From the NCBI GenBank assembly GCA_937926145.1, contig CALANW010000055.1, forward strand, positions 1 to 40,394: 40,394 nucleotides of DNA, in the 5' to 3' direction. Source of the stretch: an uncultured Ruminococcus sp. GTDB taxonomy: Bacteria > Bacillota > Clostridia > Oscillospirales > Ruminococcaceae. Of this stretch, positions 24,969 to 34,323 are shown piece after piece (the stretch's first letter is position 1; every line of letters begins with the position of its first letter). Under the pieces are notes generated by a model. That model was not told where the DNA came from. It saw only the letters and a program-made list of their open reading frames with translations, and ran no database searches. A program made the translations under genes and the position numbers.

Positions 24969-26735
24969 TTATATAGAATCATTCAAGTAACGCTCTTTAA
25001 GAAGCGTCCAGCAATCTTCTTTTTTGCACCATTGAGTTACATTAACGCCCTTAGCATTATTTGTATTTGGATTCATAAAATGATTCCATACCTTGTAGCA
25101 ACAATCTTCCAAAAGCTGAGAAACCTCCGGAGATATATTTTGATGCTTCCAGATATAGTCAAAGCTCACTTTATCAGAATGAAATTCAGATAACAGTGCT
25201 ATGGTATAATAGTTTATCTGAGCTTTATATCCGCCAAAATTCTGAGCATCAACTATCTTATCACACTGCTGAAAAAGAATAACCTGTGAAATCAAGTCAC
25301 AATAGAACTTCTCATTAGGTTCTCCAATTTCACCCGACTGCACCATCTCTGAATATTTAACAAAGTTTGTTTCCAACCCTTTGCTTACTATATCAGGATA
25401 TTTTAGCCAACACATAGCACATTTTGCCGCAACCGTTTTAGAAATACATTTATTTTTAGGGTTTTGCTCCTTGTACTTTCGCTTTGAAGCCGCTGTAAGC
25501 TGTCTATTAACTTCAACGCTGTACTGACCTCTTGCTCTTTCGTAAAACCACCGTTGAGAAGGCTTGCCCTTTTCGACAGGTATATACACTCTCCTTGAAA
25601 GCTGTTCCAGTTTGATATGGAAATCTTCATTTGCACTAAAATCAGACATTGTAATTTTATTCTGACTGTTTGCAAATTTCGATATATTACTGATGACAGA
25701 ATCCATTTGTTCAGTTGACTTTATAACAGTCAGCTTCATTTGAACGTTAACGTTTGACAAATCGACTTTATTCTGAAATGCCGCATAAATAGAAGCTGTT
25801 GTTTGACCTCCATTGACGATCTGCCAGCCAACAAGTTCTTTTATTATTATAAAGTCCTCTTTACTATCATTTTCATCAATAACAACCTGTTCTGCAATAG
25901 TCGATATTCCATTATTGTATGCCATAAACATAGCTGAATCACTTCTGAGGGTATCTCTGATTCCCTTGTTTACTTTTCCTGTTGCTTGCAAAAATGATCT
26001 AACATTTTTTTCAATCAGCCTTTGTCCCTCATCACGATATATTTCTGCTAAGCAAGCACCAGAAATATATCCAACATAACAATCGTAAATATTGCTTTCC
26101 TGGGGTATTTTGATCAATTTAAGACGATATTTGTATTTATTCTTAAATCGAATAACCAGTTTTTCTGCTTCTTTTCTTTGATATACAGCCTGTACAAGCC
26201 GTTCAATATCCCACACATCATATTTGACGGTAGTTTTGTTTATCATTGTGTCCTCTGGAAGATCACCATTTACAAGTTTATTGGTAAGCAAAATAATATA
26301 AAGATTTTCTATATTATCTTTGTTGGATTTAATAAACTCATACAGCATATATTCGTTAGACGATTCTTCCATTTCTTCGAATAAACTGCTGCTTGCACAG
26401 CAAAGCTTATAAAACTTTGATGCCTGTTTACATATCTTTACAGTATCCGCTTTATTAAGTTTCTCTATTTTACCATTTTTCTCATAGCAGCTAACTATAA
26501 GTGTTAGACTTTGAAAATACTCACTGTATGAAAAAGCATTTACTTTGATTTTTTCAGACTCCTTCATACAGTAGGTTACTTCTGCATCGGCTGTCTTAGT
26601 TTCCCCAAAATCTGACAGATATGAAAGAAAAACATTTGTAAAAGCCGTTTCAGTAAGCTCAGAATGTTCGGTCGCATATTCCTTTACTTCTTCAATAAAT
26701 TCTTGATTAAAATCAACTAATTCACGATTCTCCAA
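24969..26735 (-). CDS. AIPR-family protein (TTG start)
   Basis: Abortive-infection phage-resistance (AIPR) type protein of 588 aa. Family features are visible: EKNVRSFLQ (242-250), MAYNNGIS (271-278) and IVNGGQTTASIYAAF (306-320), then QRWFYERARGQY. The start is the TTG at 26735, supported by AAAGGGGG 8 nt upstream; it overlaps the end of the DUF4420 gene by 14 nt. The biochemical role is poorly known. AIPR proteins often sit in methylase/Z1/GHKL cassettes, as here. Confidence 0.88.
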   Translation of the reverse strand: MENRELVDFNQEFIEEVKEYATEHSELTETAFTNVFLSYLSDFGETKTADAEVTYCMKESEKIKVNAFSYSEYFQSLTLIVSCYEKNGKIEKLNKADTVKICKQASKFYKLCCASSSLFEEMEESSNEYMLYEFIKSNKDNIENLYIILLTNKLVNGDLPEDTMINKTTVKYDVWDIERLVQAVYQRKEAEKLVIRFKNKYKYRLKLIKIPQESNIYDCYVGYISGACLAEIYRDEGQRLIEKNVRSFLQATGKVNKGIRDTLRSDSAMFMAYNNGISTIAEQVVIDENDSKEDFIIIKELVGWQIVNGGQTTASIYAAFQNKVDLSNVNVQMKLTVIKSTEQMDSVISNISKFANSQNKITMSDFSANEDFHIKLEQLSRRVYIPVEKGKPSQRWFYERARGQYSVEVNRQLTAASKRKYKEQNPKNKCISKTVAAKCAMCWLKYPDIVSKGLETNFVKYSEMVQSGEIGEPNEKFYCDLISQVILFQQCDKIVDAQNFGGYKAQINYYTIALLSEFHSDKVSFDYIWKHQNISPEVSQLLEDCCYKVWNHFMNPNTNNAKGVNVTQWCKKEDCWTLLKERYLNDSI

Positions 26736-27756
26736 TTAATATGCCCCCTTTCAGCGTTTTTACAGCGTCATCCCAAGATGTAATAAAATCTGCACAAACA
26801 TTAAGATCAAGAGAATATGTAACCTCAGATATTCCTTTATCTAATTCATCCGGTACAATATTAGGGAAGGTATTTCCAACAGCATAGACCTGATATGATC
26901 TTAAATGAAATCCCAAATTATATTTTTCTTCACAGGCGGGAATATAGCCATATTGAAATAGCTTTTCGAAGAAAACAGACCTATTATAAGCTGAAAGCTC
27001 TTTTTGAATGCTGTCAATAATAACCGGAAGTGTTTCTCCGTCTGTACGGCTTTTGCGAACCATATTGACATATAGAAACAAGCCGCTGTTTACATCTTTA
27101 GGATTGAGCTGATGTTCGCTGCTTATCCTTATTTTTTCCGTTGACTTTGCTGCTGTTGTTTTTACCTCAACTGCAGAGCCGCCTATATAGAAATCATGTG
27201 TTTCCTTATCAGCACCGCTCCAATATGAAACAACCTCTTCTCCAAAACAGAATAATAGCTTTTTCAAAACCAAAAGTTCTCCATAAAGGCCTTCCTGCAT
27301 TTGCTCCGACATAATAACATCAGAATTTAATGCAAAGAACTTCTTCCATTTACTTAGTGTATCTATTAAAGAACTTAACATTTTTTTCGGAACAGCAACT
27401 TTTTCAAGCTGATCAGTAATATCATTTGCAATAATCTCAAATATGCCGCTATCATAATCTTTAAACTGAGAAATAATAATATATTCATTTTCATTATTCT
27501 CGTTCTTATATTCTGTAATGTAATCATATTTGAATTCAATGCCATGCCATTTGGGAAATCGGCTAATCACTTCTTTTTTGCAATCCATTGGAAGCATTAA
27601 AGCAATTATTCTCTGCCTGCTTTCTGCTGTGACAATATACACTATGCGTATTTTGTTTTTAAGCAAGAGACTCCTATTTAGGACTGTACAGCCTGAATTT
27701 GCAGGTCTGTTGAAATCATCAATGATTTCTTGGTATATTTTAATTGCATTACTCAA
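26722..27756 (-). CDS. PD-(D/E)xK nuclease, DUF4420 type (TTG start)
   Basis: Likely the cutting subunit. The 344-aa product carries a PD-(D/E)xK core: E160 in GLYGELLVLKKL, HD188 in ETHDFYIGG, and E197-x-K199 in AVEVKTTAAK. The start is a TTG that overlaps the Z1 stop (TTGA), with GGTGAT 5 nt upstream; no ATG lies nearby. Order Z1-nuclease-AIPR with overlapping ends indicates coupled synthesis of one complex. Confidence 0.87.
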   Translation of the reverse strand: MSNAIKIYQEIIDDFNRPANSGCTVLNRSLLLKNKIRIVYIVTAESRQRIIALMLPMDCKKEVISRFPKWHGIEFKYDYITEYKNENNENEYIIISQFKDYDSGIFEIIANDITDQLEKVAVPKKMLSSLIDTLSKWKKFFALNSDVIMSEQMQEGLYGELLVLKKLLFCFGEEVVSYWSGADKETHDFYIGGSAVEVKTTAAKSTEKIRISSEHQLNPKDVNSGLFLYVNMVRKSRTDGETLPVIIDSIQKELSAYNRSVFFEKLFQYGYIPACEEKYNLGFHLRSYQVYAVGNTFPNIVPDELDKGISEVTYSLDLNVCADFITSWDDAVKTLKGGILIGES

Positions 27757-30515
27757 AATTCATCACCATTTTCAACTGCGATAGGATTAAAGCGATATGT
27801 TCTGCTGCTTCCCATACCCTCATTGTCAGGAAATACAGCAACAAAGCCAAACGGCGTATTATACGTTTGACCATCTATTATTAAACCGTCGATGCTCTCT
27901 GTATCAAGAGGACAAAGAATAAGCAATCCTCTATCTCTTGTTCTAAGTTGCTTTCGCACCTTATCATCGCTGTCACCATCTTTTTTCATTTTGTCCTTTT
28001 CTTCAATCTGATTCTGAGTAAAATCAAGGTATTCTTCATCTTTGGATTTGAGCGATTTTATAGAACAAACTGACGAATCACACAAATACTGTCCTTTACT
28101 TCTTTTTAATCCTTGTCCGATGCTGTATTCACCAATCTTTAGCATTGGTTCAGTTCGCCCTGTATTTTTCAAACATACTGTCCAAGATGTCAATCCGCCA
28201 AGCTTTATCTGATCACGGATATAATCAGCCATATACAGCGAGTTCACCTTGCTGGCTTTTGCCGAAGTTTGATACTCTGATAAAAAATCTGCAATCAAAC
28301 CACCGTCAACATTGTCCCAAAATATGTGATCCGCACCCGATTTTCTGCCAAGTTTTTCCCAGTGATCCTTGCTGTCTTTGCCCAGTTTAGAAATAAAGCT
28401 CTTTACTGCTTCAAAATTTCTGTTATAAGTATCAGCATTTATATCAATAGAACGTGTCTGGCTTACAGTATTATTAAATGTTAATGTTCGTTCTTGACCG
28501 GTCTTAATTTTATTTCTTGAAGAAATAAGCATTTCAGGATATGATGCAATTCTAAGCCCAAAATCAATTGGAGTACGGTTATATTCATTCATGTACTGAA
28601 TTTGGCTGCGAAGATTTTCTGTTGCATATGATACAACCATAAACCATCTAAATAACTCATCCGGTACAAAAAGCCTGCACAGATCTGTATACTGCGGTCT
28701 GAAACCAAACCATCTTCCCATCTGCATTAAGGTATCATACATCATGGATGTACGCATAAAGAAACTAACAGTTAGACCCTCAAGTGTTAGTCCTCGTGAC
28801 AGCTTATCGCCGCCAATAGCAATAACATTTAACTGGCGTTCCTCATCTTTAAATTCTTTATAGCATAATACATCGTCACTTTTTCCGTTTATCTCGAAAA
28901 TTCTAATCTGGTGGTTGCCGATAATTCGTTTAATTTCAGTTTCTATTGAACACCATTCCGAACATTTTACCCCTTCCATATATGCAGGAAAATCCTGCTG
29001 CATTTTTGTTGTTGTGGGAACAAAATCATTCTCCCATATATCACGCATAGTGTTAAGAATATCAGTATCTCCACCGTTTATGTAAGATTGAACCTCATCA
29101 AAATAGTCCTCAACCATTGATTTTAATGAAGACTGCACATCAGTCAATCTATTTATGTGAATCAGCATTGAATTAGGATCTAACGTCTGTCCCCTAACAT
29201 TTCTTGCTGCAACAATAATTATAAAATATAGAATCGCTTTTTTCAATTCATCAGGCAATGGTGATATTATCTGCTTTGTTTCAATATCAATAAAATCCTC
29301 GAGCTGAGTTGTAATTTTTCGTCTGAGGGGCATTATTTCGCTGTTGTCATCTTCACCAAAGAACTCAAGTGCGCCAACATAGCCTGCTGGTTTTGGAAGG
29401 CATACAATAAAATCTTTAGGAAATAAATCATCTTCCAGATCATCATCGCTAATCTGAGGAGGAATAAAGATATTTGCGTACGGTGTTGCAGTGTATCCGA
29501 CATATGAACGGCAGGAAAAAAGAGAAAGTATTCTTCTTATAAGTTCATTTATCTTTGATACTTCTGAATCATCGCTGACATCTCCACTCCGATCAGTCTT
29601 ATACTTAGTATTAACAGAAGCCTGGTCAGCTTCATCATCAATAACAAGCAGTGAATATTCACAAGGGAACAAACTTGTACCGTCTGAATTGCGAATAGCC
29701 GCATGATTCTTTGACAAATTATCAAATACATACTGTAAGACTGTGTTCTGTTTCTTTACAATAAAAATTTTCGGCTGATCATACTGCCTGCTTACACCTG
29801 CTCTACCCTTGGTAAAATCGCCTTTTTCATCCCTTGATGTAAGTGCTTCGATAGACTTGTCCATTTTGAAATTAAGATTTCCTACACCAATAACCGATGG
29901 AACAAGGCCTGCTTTTTGCCTAAGATATTCTATACTGGTTTCAAAGCCAAGAACTTCTTCGTCAATTCTCATTTGAGTCTGGCTTCTAAGGTTATTGTGC
30001 ATACCGGCAAGGACAATAATTATCTTATATCCAGCATCAACAGCCTTATTTATCAATCCAATGTAATTAGCAGTCTTTCCTGACTGAACATATCCAAATA
30101 CAGCTCCATATGATTTTTCTGGAACTCCTGCATTAGGATCAGAAATATAATTCATTATATGGTCTGTTGGTTCGTTAATACTCTTTTCAATTGTTTTCTG
30201 ACTCCATTTCTTTGTGCCAGACAAGTAAGCCTTATATCTATTCCAATATGTACCCTTAAATCCTGATGATTGTTTTAATTTGTTCCACCATTCACGATCC
30301 TTCTTATCTTTTGCACATATCATTGACGCAATATCATTACTCGAAAAGCTAACCTCTCTGTATAAATATTCTCTCAAATCTTTAGCATCAGAAACAAGCG
30401 AACCCATCATAGCTGCTATTTTGTTAATTGCATCTTCACTGTCCATACCCTTTTCTATTTCTCCAAGGCATAGAGAAAAGGCCGCTTCATAACTTCTTAT
30501 ATCGTTTTGATTCAT
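27753..30515 (-). CDS. Z1-domain superfamily 2 helicase
   Basis: Large helicase-like ATPase of the Z1 family, expected to translocate on DNA for the restriction complex. Motifs in the 920-aa product: FGYVQSGKT (~140-148, Walker A variant), VIDDEAD (~291-297), VGYTATPYANIF (~339-350), then GGDKLSRGLTLEGL and QMGRWFGFRPQY (motifs V and VI). The start at 30515 rather than 30521 is chosen because GGAGG lies 7 nt before it; it overlaps the ATPase stop as ATGA. The last ~250 residues are outside the helicase core. Confidence 0.92.
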   Translation of the reverse strand: MNQNDIRSYEAAFSLCLGEIEKGMDSEDAINKIAAMMGSLVSDAKDLREYLYREVSFSSNDIASMICAKDKKDREWWNKLKQSSGFKGTYWNRYKAYLSGTKKWSQKTIEKSINEPTDHIMNYISDPNAGVPEKSYGAVFGYVQSGKTANYIGLINKAVDAGYKIIIVLAGMHNNLRSQTQMRIDEEVLGFETSIEYLRQKAGLVPSVIGVGNLNFKMDKSIEALTSRDEKGDFTKGRAGVSRQYDQPKIFIVKKQNTVLQYVFDNLSKNHAAIRNSDGTSLFPCEYSLLVIDDEADQASVNTKYKTDRSGDVSDDSEVSKINELIRRILSLFSCRSYVGYTATPYANIFIPPQISDDDLEDDLFPKDFIVCLPKPAGYVGALEFFGEDDNSEIMPLRRKITTQLEDFIDIETKQIISPLPDELKKAILYFIIIVAARNVRGQTLDPNSMLIHINRLTDVQSSLKSMVEDYFDEVQSYINGGDTDILNTMRDIWENDFVPTTTKMQQDFPAYMEGVKCSEWCSIETEIKRIIGNHQIRIFEINGKSDDVLCYKEFKDEERQLNVIAIGGDKLSRGLTLEGLTVSFFMRTSMMYDTLMQMGRWFGFRPQYTDLCRLFVPDELFRWFMVVSYATENLRSQIQYMNEYNRTPIDFGLRIASYPEMLISSRNKIKTGQERTLTFNNTVSQTRSIDINADTYNRNFEAVKSFISKLGKDSKDHWEKLGRKSGADHIFWDNVDGGLIADFLSEYQTSAKASKVNSLYMADYIRDQIKLGGLTSWTVCLKNTGRTEPMLKIGEYSIGQGLKRSKGQYLCDSSVCSIKSLKSKDEEYLDFTQNQIEEKDKMKKDGDSDDKVRKQLRTRDRGLLILCPLDTESIDGLIIDGQTYNTPFGFVAVFPDNEGMGSSRTYRFNPIAVENGDEF

Positions 30516-31999
30516 ATACATTCCTCCGCATAGATATTGTCAAAATCATCCATTATATTGATGTAATCGGGCAGCTGCTGAAACAATCCTCTTATTTCTT
30601 CCTTTGAAATGCCGTTATGAACAAGAGTTGATATAAGCTGCTTGGCTTGATATGCAAGTTCATTGTATTCATCTTCGGATAATGCTCCTTTATTGCTTTT
30701 TAATACATCATTTACACCTGACAGCTCCATAGGTGAGCATTTTTCTACCAAGTTCAAATATGCCGATAATATTGATTTCTGCTCTGAATTAAGAGAGGTT
30801 TTCAACGTATTAAGCAAGGTATGTTTTTTATTCAAAACAAACGAGTACGCCCCCCGTGAATCCTTCCTTTGTTCCCAAACATAGCTTAATTGAGGAACAT
30901 TCGCATTTCCCCTGTGATTTGAATCTGAATATGTTCCTCTCGAATTATACACTTTGACCGACTGCTTAGTTGCTTTCTCAGCTGCAAGACGAATAATATC
31001 ATCAGTATATGCAGGAGGAACAGCTTTGCTTTTCTTAATGTCAATCTGCCAGTCAAAGTCACTGTCTGAATATATATCGAGCTGAATTCTTGCCAAATTG
31101 AATGACATTTCCTTTTTAAACAAACCAAACCATGTTCCGTAGATAATAAGCCTTTCATTTCTATAAACATAAAAGCCCTGATGCTGCAGCCAGCCCTTAT
31201 ATCCGCCTGCTGCCGTAACTTCATCATCATTTGCAAACTTAGTTTTGTGAGGAAGAACATAAGGCTTAATTATAACCTTATGTCCATTCTCAACTACTTC
31301 TTCCGATTCCAACTCTTGACGAGCATTATTCTGAGGAATAAAAGGATTCCATGGAACAAGAGGTGTATGATTTACTGTAACAGATACTTTGCCAGCTTCC
31401 ATAAATCTGTGAAAAACTAAAGATAGATGGTATTTTATATTATCTATCATTTTGTAGAATTTTTTCTTTTCTGCTGATGAGGTTGATGATATTACTTTAT
31501 CAATATTAGAAATACATACAACTGTACCGTTTCTATAATTTGATAGTCTTTCTGATAAATCACATATTAGCTCATTTGAGGAATCTTCCGCTAATATCTC
31601 CCACCTATCATTATCCCTAACATAATCCAAATCCCAGCAAGCATTACTAATACCGTCTTTATTCTTTGTTATAACCGTTAATTTCTTTCCCAAAGAAAAC
31701 GATGCTGTTTTCATTCCCATACCGAATCTTCCAAGATCATGTATGCTTCTTTCATTAAGCGGATCAGATGAACCAATAGACATAGATTTTATCAATTCCT
31801 GATTCGACATACCGTCACCATTGTCCGAAATAATAATTCTCTGATCACACCAGTCAATTTCAATATTTACTGCAGACGCATTAGCAGACAGACTATTATC
31901 TACTATATCAGCAATGGCAGTTTCCGGAGTATATCCTACAGAACGCAATGACGAAAGAAGTATATTTGCACTTGGAATAGATTCAATCATTCGATTCAT
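30512..31999 (-). CDS. GHKL ATPase (MORC/MutL/Hsp90-like)
   Basis: First gene of the operon. The 495-aa product has an N-terminal GHKL fold: TPETAIADIVDNSLSA (24-39, with N35), DNGDGM (59-64) and GRFGMGMKTASFSLG (90-104), followed by an S5-like domain. Known relatives pair with Z1 helicases and nucleases in bacterial restriction cassettes and are linked to eukaryotic MORC ATPases. ATP-driven dimer closure on DNA is the expected action. The start is preceded by GGAGGG and a good promoter. Confidence 0.92.
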   Translation of the reverse strand: MNRMIESIPSANILLSSLRSVGYTPETAIADIVDNSLSANASAVNIEIDWCDQRIIISDNGDGMSNQELIKSMSIGSSDPLNERSIHDLGRFGMGMKTASFSLGKKLTVITKNKDGISNACWDLDYVRDNDRWEILAEDSSNELICDLSERLSNYRNGTVVCISNIDKVISSTSSAEKKKFYKMIDNIKYHLSLVFHRFMEAGKVSVTVNHTPLVPWNPFIPQNNARQELESEEVVENGHKVIIKPYVLPHKTKFANDDEVTAAGGYKGWLQHQGFYVYRNERLIIYGTWFGLFKKEMSFNLARIQLDIYSDSDFDWQIDIKKSKAVPPAYTDDIIRLAAEKATKQSVKVYNSRGTYSDSNHRGNANVPQLSYVWEQRKDSRGAYSFVLNKKHTLLNTLKTSLNSEQKSILSAYLNLVEKCSPMELSGVNDVLKSNKGALSEDEYNELAYQAKQLISTLVHNGISKEEIRGLFQQLPDYINIMDDFDNIYAEECI

Positions 32000-32028
32000 A
32001 TAAACGTCCCTCCATTACCTTTAGTAAT

Positions 32029-32057
32029 ATTATACCATTACCGAGTTTGTATTACAA
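32029..32057 (-). promoter_or_regulatory. Promoter of the GHKL-Z1-MTase operon
   Basis: Minus strand: TTGTAA (32057-32052), 17-nt spacer, TATAAT (32034-32029), 30 nt before the ATPase start. It would drive the seven-gene operon down to 22707. Confidence 0.65.
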
Positions 32058-32159
32058 CATATTTATATCGAATTTGACAATATTTTTGCTAATAATTCTT
32101 TTGCATTGTTTTTTATCGCAAATATTTATTATGATTTCAGTTATCGAAAATATCACATT

Positions 32160-33212
32160 TCAAAAACAAGTATTACCGTCACTATCATCAATCTTCTTAT
32201 ACTCCTCCAACCTCAGCTCCCTCTTAAACTCCTCCTCCGAAGGAATACAAGTCATATACCGAGAAGCGAAGATTTGCTTGTTGTCCTCAGGCAGCGTGTA
32301 CTTTACAATAGCATCACTCTTGTCCGCACAAAGCACAATTCCGATTGGTGGATTATCTCCATCGTTCATTAACTCTCTGGTATAGTAGTTTACATACATC
32401 TGCATCTGACCAAGGTCCTGATGTGTAAGATCACCAAGTTTCAAGTCTATCAGTACGAAACACTTTAATATATAGTTGTAAAATACAAGGTCAATATAGA
32501 ACTGCCTGCCGTCGAAGCTTATCATCTTTTGTCTTGCCACAAAGCTGAATCCCCTGCCAAGCTCCAAAAGAAAATTCTGCAAATGATCTATGAGAGCCTG
32601 TTCCAGATCTTTCTCATAGAAATGAGGATTTGCAGGCAGATCAAGAAATTCAAGCACATACGGATCACGAATAATCTTCTCATATTCGGGCTTAGGCTCA
32701 GTAACCTGTATCTCCGCTGCAACGGCCTCCTTTTCCTTGCTTGACAGCAGACGCTCATAAAACATTGTGTTTATCTGACGTTCAAGCTGTCGGACGCTCC
32801 ACCCCGACTTTTCACATTCATCTGTGTACCACTCTCTGCGCTTATCATCGGGAATACGCATTAACACACGATAATGCGACCAGCTCAATTCGGCACACAC
32901 TGTGTTCCGAATCGGATAACACTGATAGAACTGTCGCATATTTCGTAAATTACGCTCGGAAAAGCCCTTGCCAAACTCGGCGGTCAGCTTCTCGGAAAGA
33001 TATTTCAGCAAGCCTGCTCCGTATTCGGCTCTGTCGTTCTCACCGCAAGCAAGATATATCTGCTCGCCTATCTCCCAATACGCCTGCACCATTGCAGTAT
33101 TTACCGCACTGTATATTCTGCTCTGTGCGGTTATAACGCTGTTTCGTACTATATTATATGTTTTCTCTGCATTAGCGCCTGTTGAAATAATCTCGTTTTC
33201 TTTCTCTGACAT
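32160..33212 (-). CDS. DUF1016 (YhcG-type) PDDEXK nuclease
   Basis: The 350-aa product has the N-terminal DUF1016 helical domain (AYWEIGEQIYLA ... FSERNLRNMRQFY ... LSWSHYRVLMRI) and a C-terminal PD-(D/E)xK nuclease (FSFVARQKMISFDGRQFYIDLVFYN with D241; LIDLKLG with D256 and K258). Relatives often lie among restriction and retroelement genes. It is separated from the ATPase gene by 160 nt with a promoter between, so it is its own unit. The start follows AAGGAG. A defence role is likely but the target is unknown. Confidence 0.92.
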   Translation of the reverse strand: MSEKENEIISTGANAEKTYNIVRNSVITAQSRIYSAVNTAMVQAYWEIGEQIYLACGENDRAEYGAGLLKYLSEKLTAEFGKGFSERNLRNMRQFYQCYPIRNTVCAELSWSHYRVLMRIPDDKRREWYTDECEKSGWSVRQLERQINTMFYERLLSSKEKEAVAAEIQVTEPKPEYEKIIRDPYVLEFLDLPANPHFYEKDLEQALIDHLQNFLLELGRGFSFVARQKMISFDGRQFYIDLVFYNYILKCFVLIDLKLGDLTHQDLGQMQMYVNYYTRELMNDGDNPPIGIVLCADKSDAIVKYTLPEDNKQIFASRYMTCIPSEEEFKRELRLEEYKKIDDSDGNTCF

Positions 33213-33244
33213 AGCTATACTCCTTGCTCACTCTTATATCCTGC

Positions 33245-33347
33245 GGACAATGGGACAATGGAACTCTCAAACACCGAAAATGGCTTATCATCATTGTTTA
33301 TAGGCATTCCCCTGTTTGTGCCAATGACGTGACAATGCGTGTCAATG
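33245..33347 (-). repeat. GACAATG repeat array, left copy
   Basis: Within the 150-nt gap after the XRE gene: GGACAATGGGACAATGGA (33245-33262), GTGCCAATGACG (33318-33329) and GTGACAATGCGTGTCAATG (33329-33347). Each recurs on the opposite strand behind the DUF3987 gene at 35771-35886 (18/18, 12/12 and 18/19 matches). Possible iterons or sites for a module-specific protein. Confidence 0.7.
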
Positions 33348-33362
33348 GTGACAATAGCAGAA

Positions 33363-34115
33363 TTATTTCTGTTCCTGCGAATCAGCCTTAAAAATCTCCT
33401 TGTCCTTTGCTTTCATAACTCCCGAAAACAGATACTGATAACTAAGCCCACTATCCCTGTGAATAGAACGCACCTCATCGCTTGTAAAACCGTATGCCTT
33501 CACGCTTGTGCTGCCGCTTTCATCAAGGAGAAATTTCAGATTAGCCTTATTAAGCGACTTGCTCTCCGCTATTATACTGTTCCCTTCATTTTTTAATGCC
33601 CGAAGATTGAAAAGAACAATTCGTGAGATCTGTATCTGCAAGAAACGAACATCATCGCTGCCGGGCAGAAAGCTCATAACGTCAATGATCTCATCAGTCA
33701 GATCGGTGTCAATGTCCGATTCCGTCCTGCACTGTTTAACAGGTTCGTATTTTACGCTTGTTCTGTCATACATAAACTTGGTGGAACAGTTCAGATATGC
33801 TTCATACCTTTTCATATCATCGTCGGAGATCTCATTAAGACAGCTGAGGTTGATGTACTTGTATTTTGATGCCAGCATTACGTCCAACGTGCCAAAATAT
33901 TTTTTAGGCTGAATATCGACCTCTTCCTTGCCCACAAGAAAATCAACGCTGACATCAAGCTCCTCTGCCAACTTCTCTATAATAGTATAGTTGGGGACAG
34001 TTCCCTTCTTCCAACTTGCGATAGAACCCTTATTACCGCCACAGTCAACCACAACTGTGGTGATTTTTTTGTCCTTTTCGTCACAGACTGCCTTTAGTCT
34101 TTCGTAAAAATTCAT
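33363..34115 (-). CDS. XRE-family HTH regulator of the second element
   Basis: DNA-binding regulator, 250 aa. The HTH lies in residues 1-65 (FYERLKAVCDEKDKKITTVV ... SIASWKKGTVPNYTIIEKLAEELDVSVDFLVG). The remaining ~185 residues match no domain I know and include YGFTSDEVRSIHRDSGLSYQY near the C-terminus. The start at 34115 follows GGGAGA; the frame is open 27 codons further upstream without a better site. It is divergent from the DUF3987 gene across a switch with an 18-bp palindrome that is its likely operator. Confidence 0.85.
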   Translation of the reverse strand: MNFYERLKAVCDEKDKKITTVVVDCGGNKGSIASWKKGTVPNYTIIEKLAEELDVSVDFLVGKEEVDIQPKKYFGTLDVMLASKYKYINLSCLNEISDDDMKRYEAYLNCSTKFMYDRTSVKYEPVKQCRTESDIDTDLTDEIIDVMSFLPGSDDVRFLQIQISRIVLFNLRALKNEGNSIIAESKSLNKANLKFLLDESGSTSVKAYGFTSDEVRSIHRDSGLSYQYLFSGVMKAKDKEIFKADSQEQK

Positions 34116-34185
34116 AATTTTCTCCCATCTTTTTTGTTCATCATTACAAAACAATATAAAACAACAAAAAATCTCAAAAACTGTA

Positions 34186-34214
34186 TTGACAAACAAAGTA
34201 TAATATATTATACT
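34186..34214 (+). promoter_or_regulatory. Promoter of the DUF3987-xis-int-mob genes
   Basis: TTGACA (34186-34191), 17-nt spacer, TATACT (34209-34214). Near-consensus sigma-A promoter pointing right, giving a leader of about 100 nt before the start at 34324. Confidence 0.85.
34197..34214. promoter_or_regulatory. 18-bp palindromic operator over the rightward promoter
   Basis: AGTATAATATATTATACT is a perfect palindrome covering the spacer and the -10 box. A dimer bound here would block the rightward promoter. A second, weaker inverted pair, AGCGTA (34227-34232) and TACGCT (34245-34250), lies just downstream. Confidence 0.7.
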
Positions 34215-34265
34215 ATAATCATAGCAAGCGTAATTTATTATACCTACGCTCTTATCTATAATATT

Positions 34266-34294
34266 ATTATACCCTGTATAAAAACAAATGTCAA
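34266..34294 (-). promoter_or_regulatory. Promoter of the XRE regulator, facing the rightward promoter
   Basis: Minus strand: TTGACA (34294-34289), 17-nt spacer, TATAAT (34271-34266), full consensus. It points left toward the XRE gene and through the rightward promoter and its operator, so the two promoters face each other and their first ~40 nt of RNA would be complementary. Confidence 0.85.
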
Positions 34295-34323
34295 TACTTT
34301 ACACAAAAGAAAGGAAAAGAAAT

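Noticed and set aside
22949..31999. Calling the methyltransferase/helicase operon DISARM or BREX
   Set aside because: No DUF1998 or PLD genes (DISARM) and no PglZ, BrxC or BrxL-like genes (BREX) are present.
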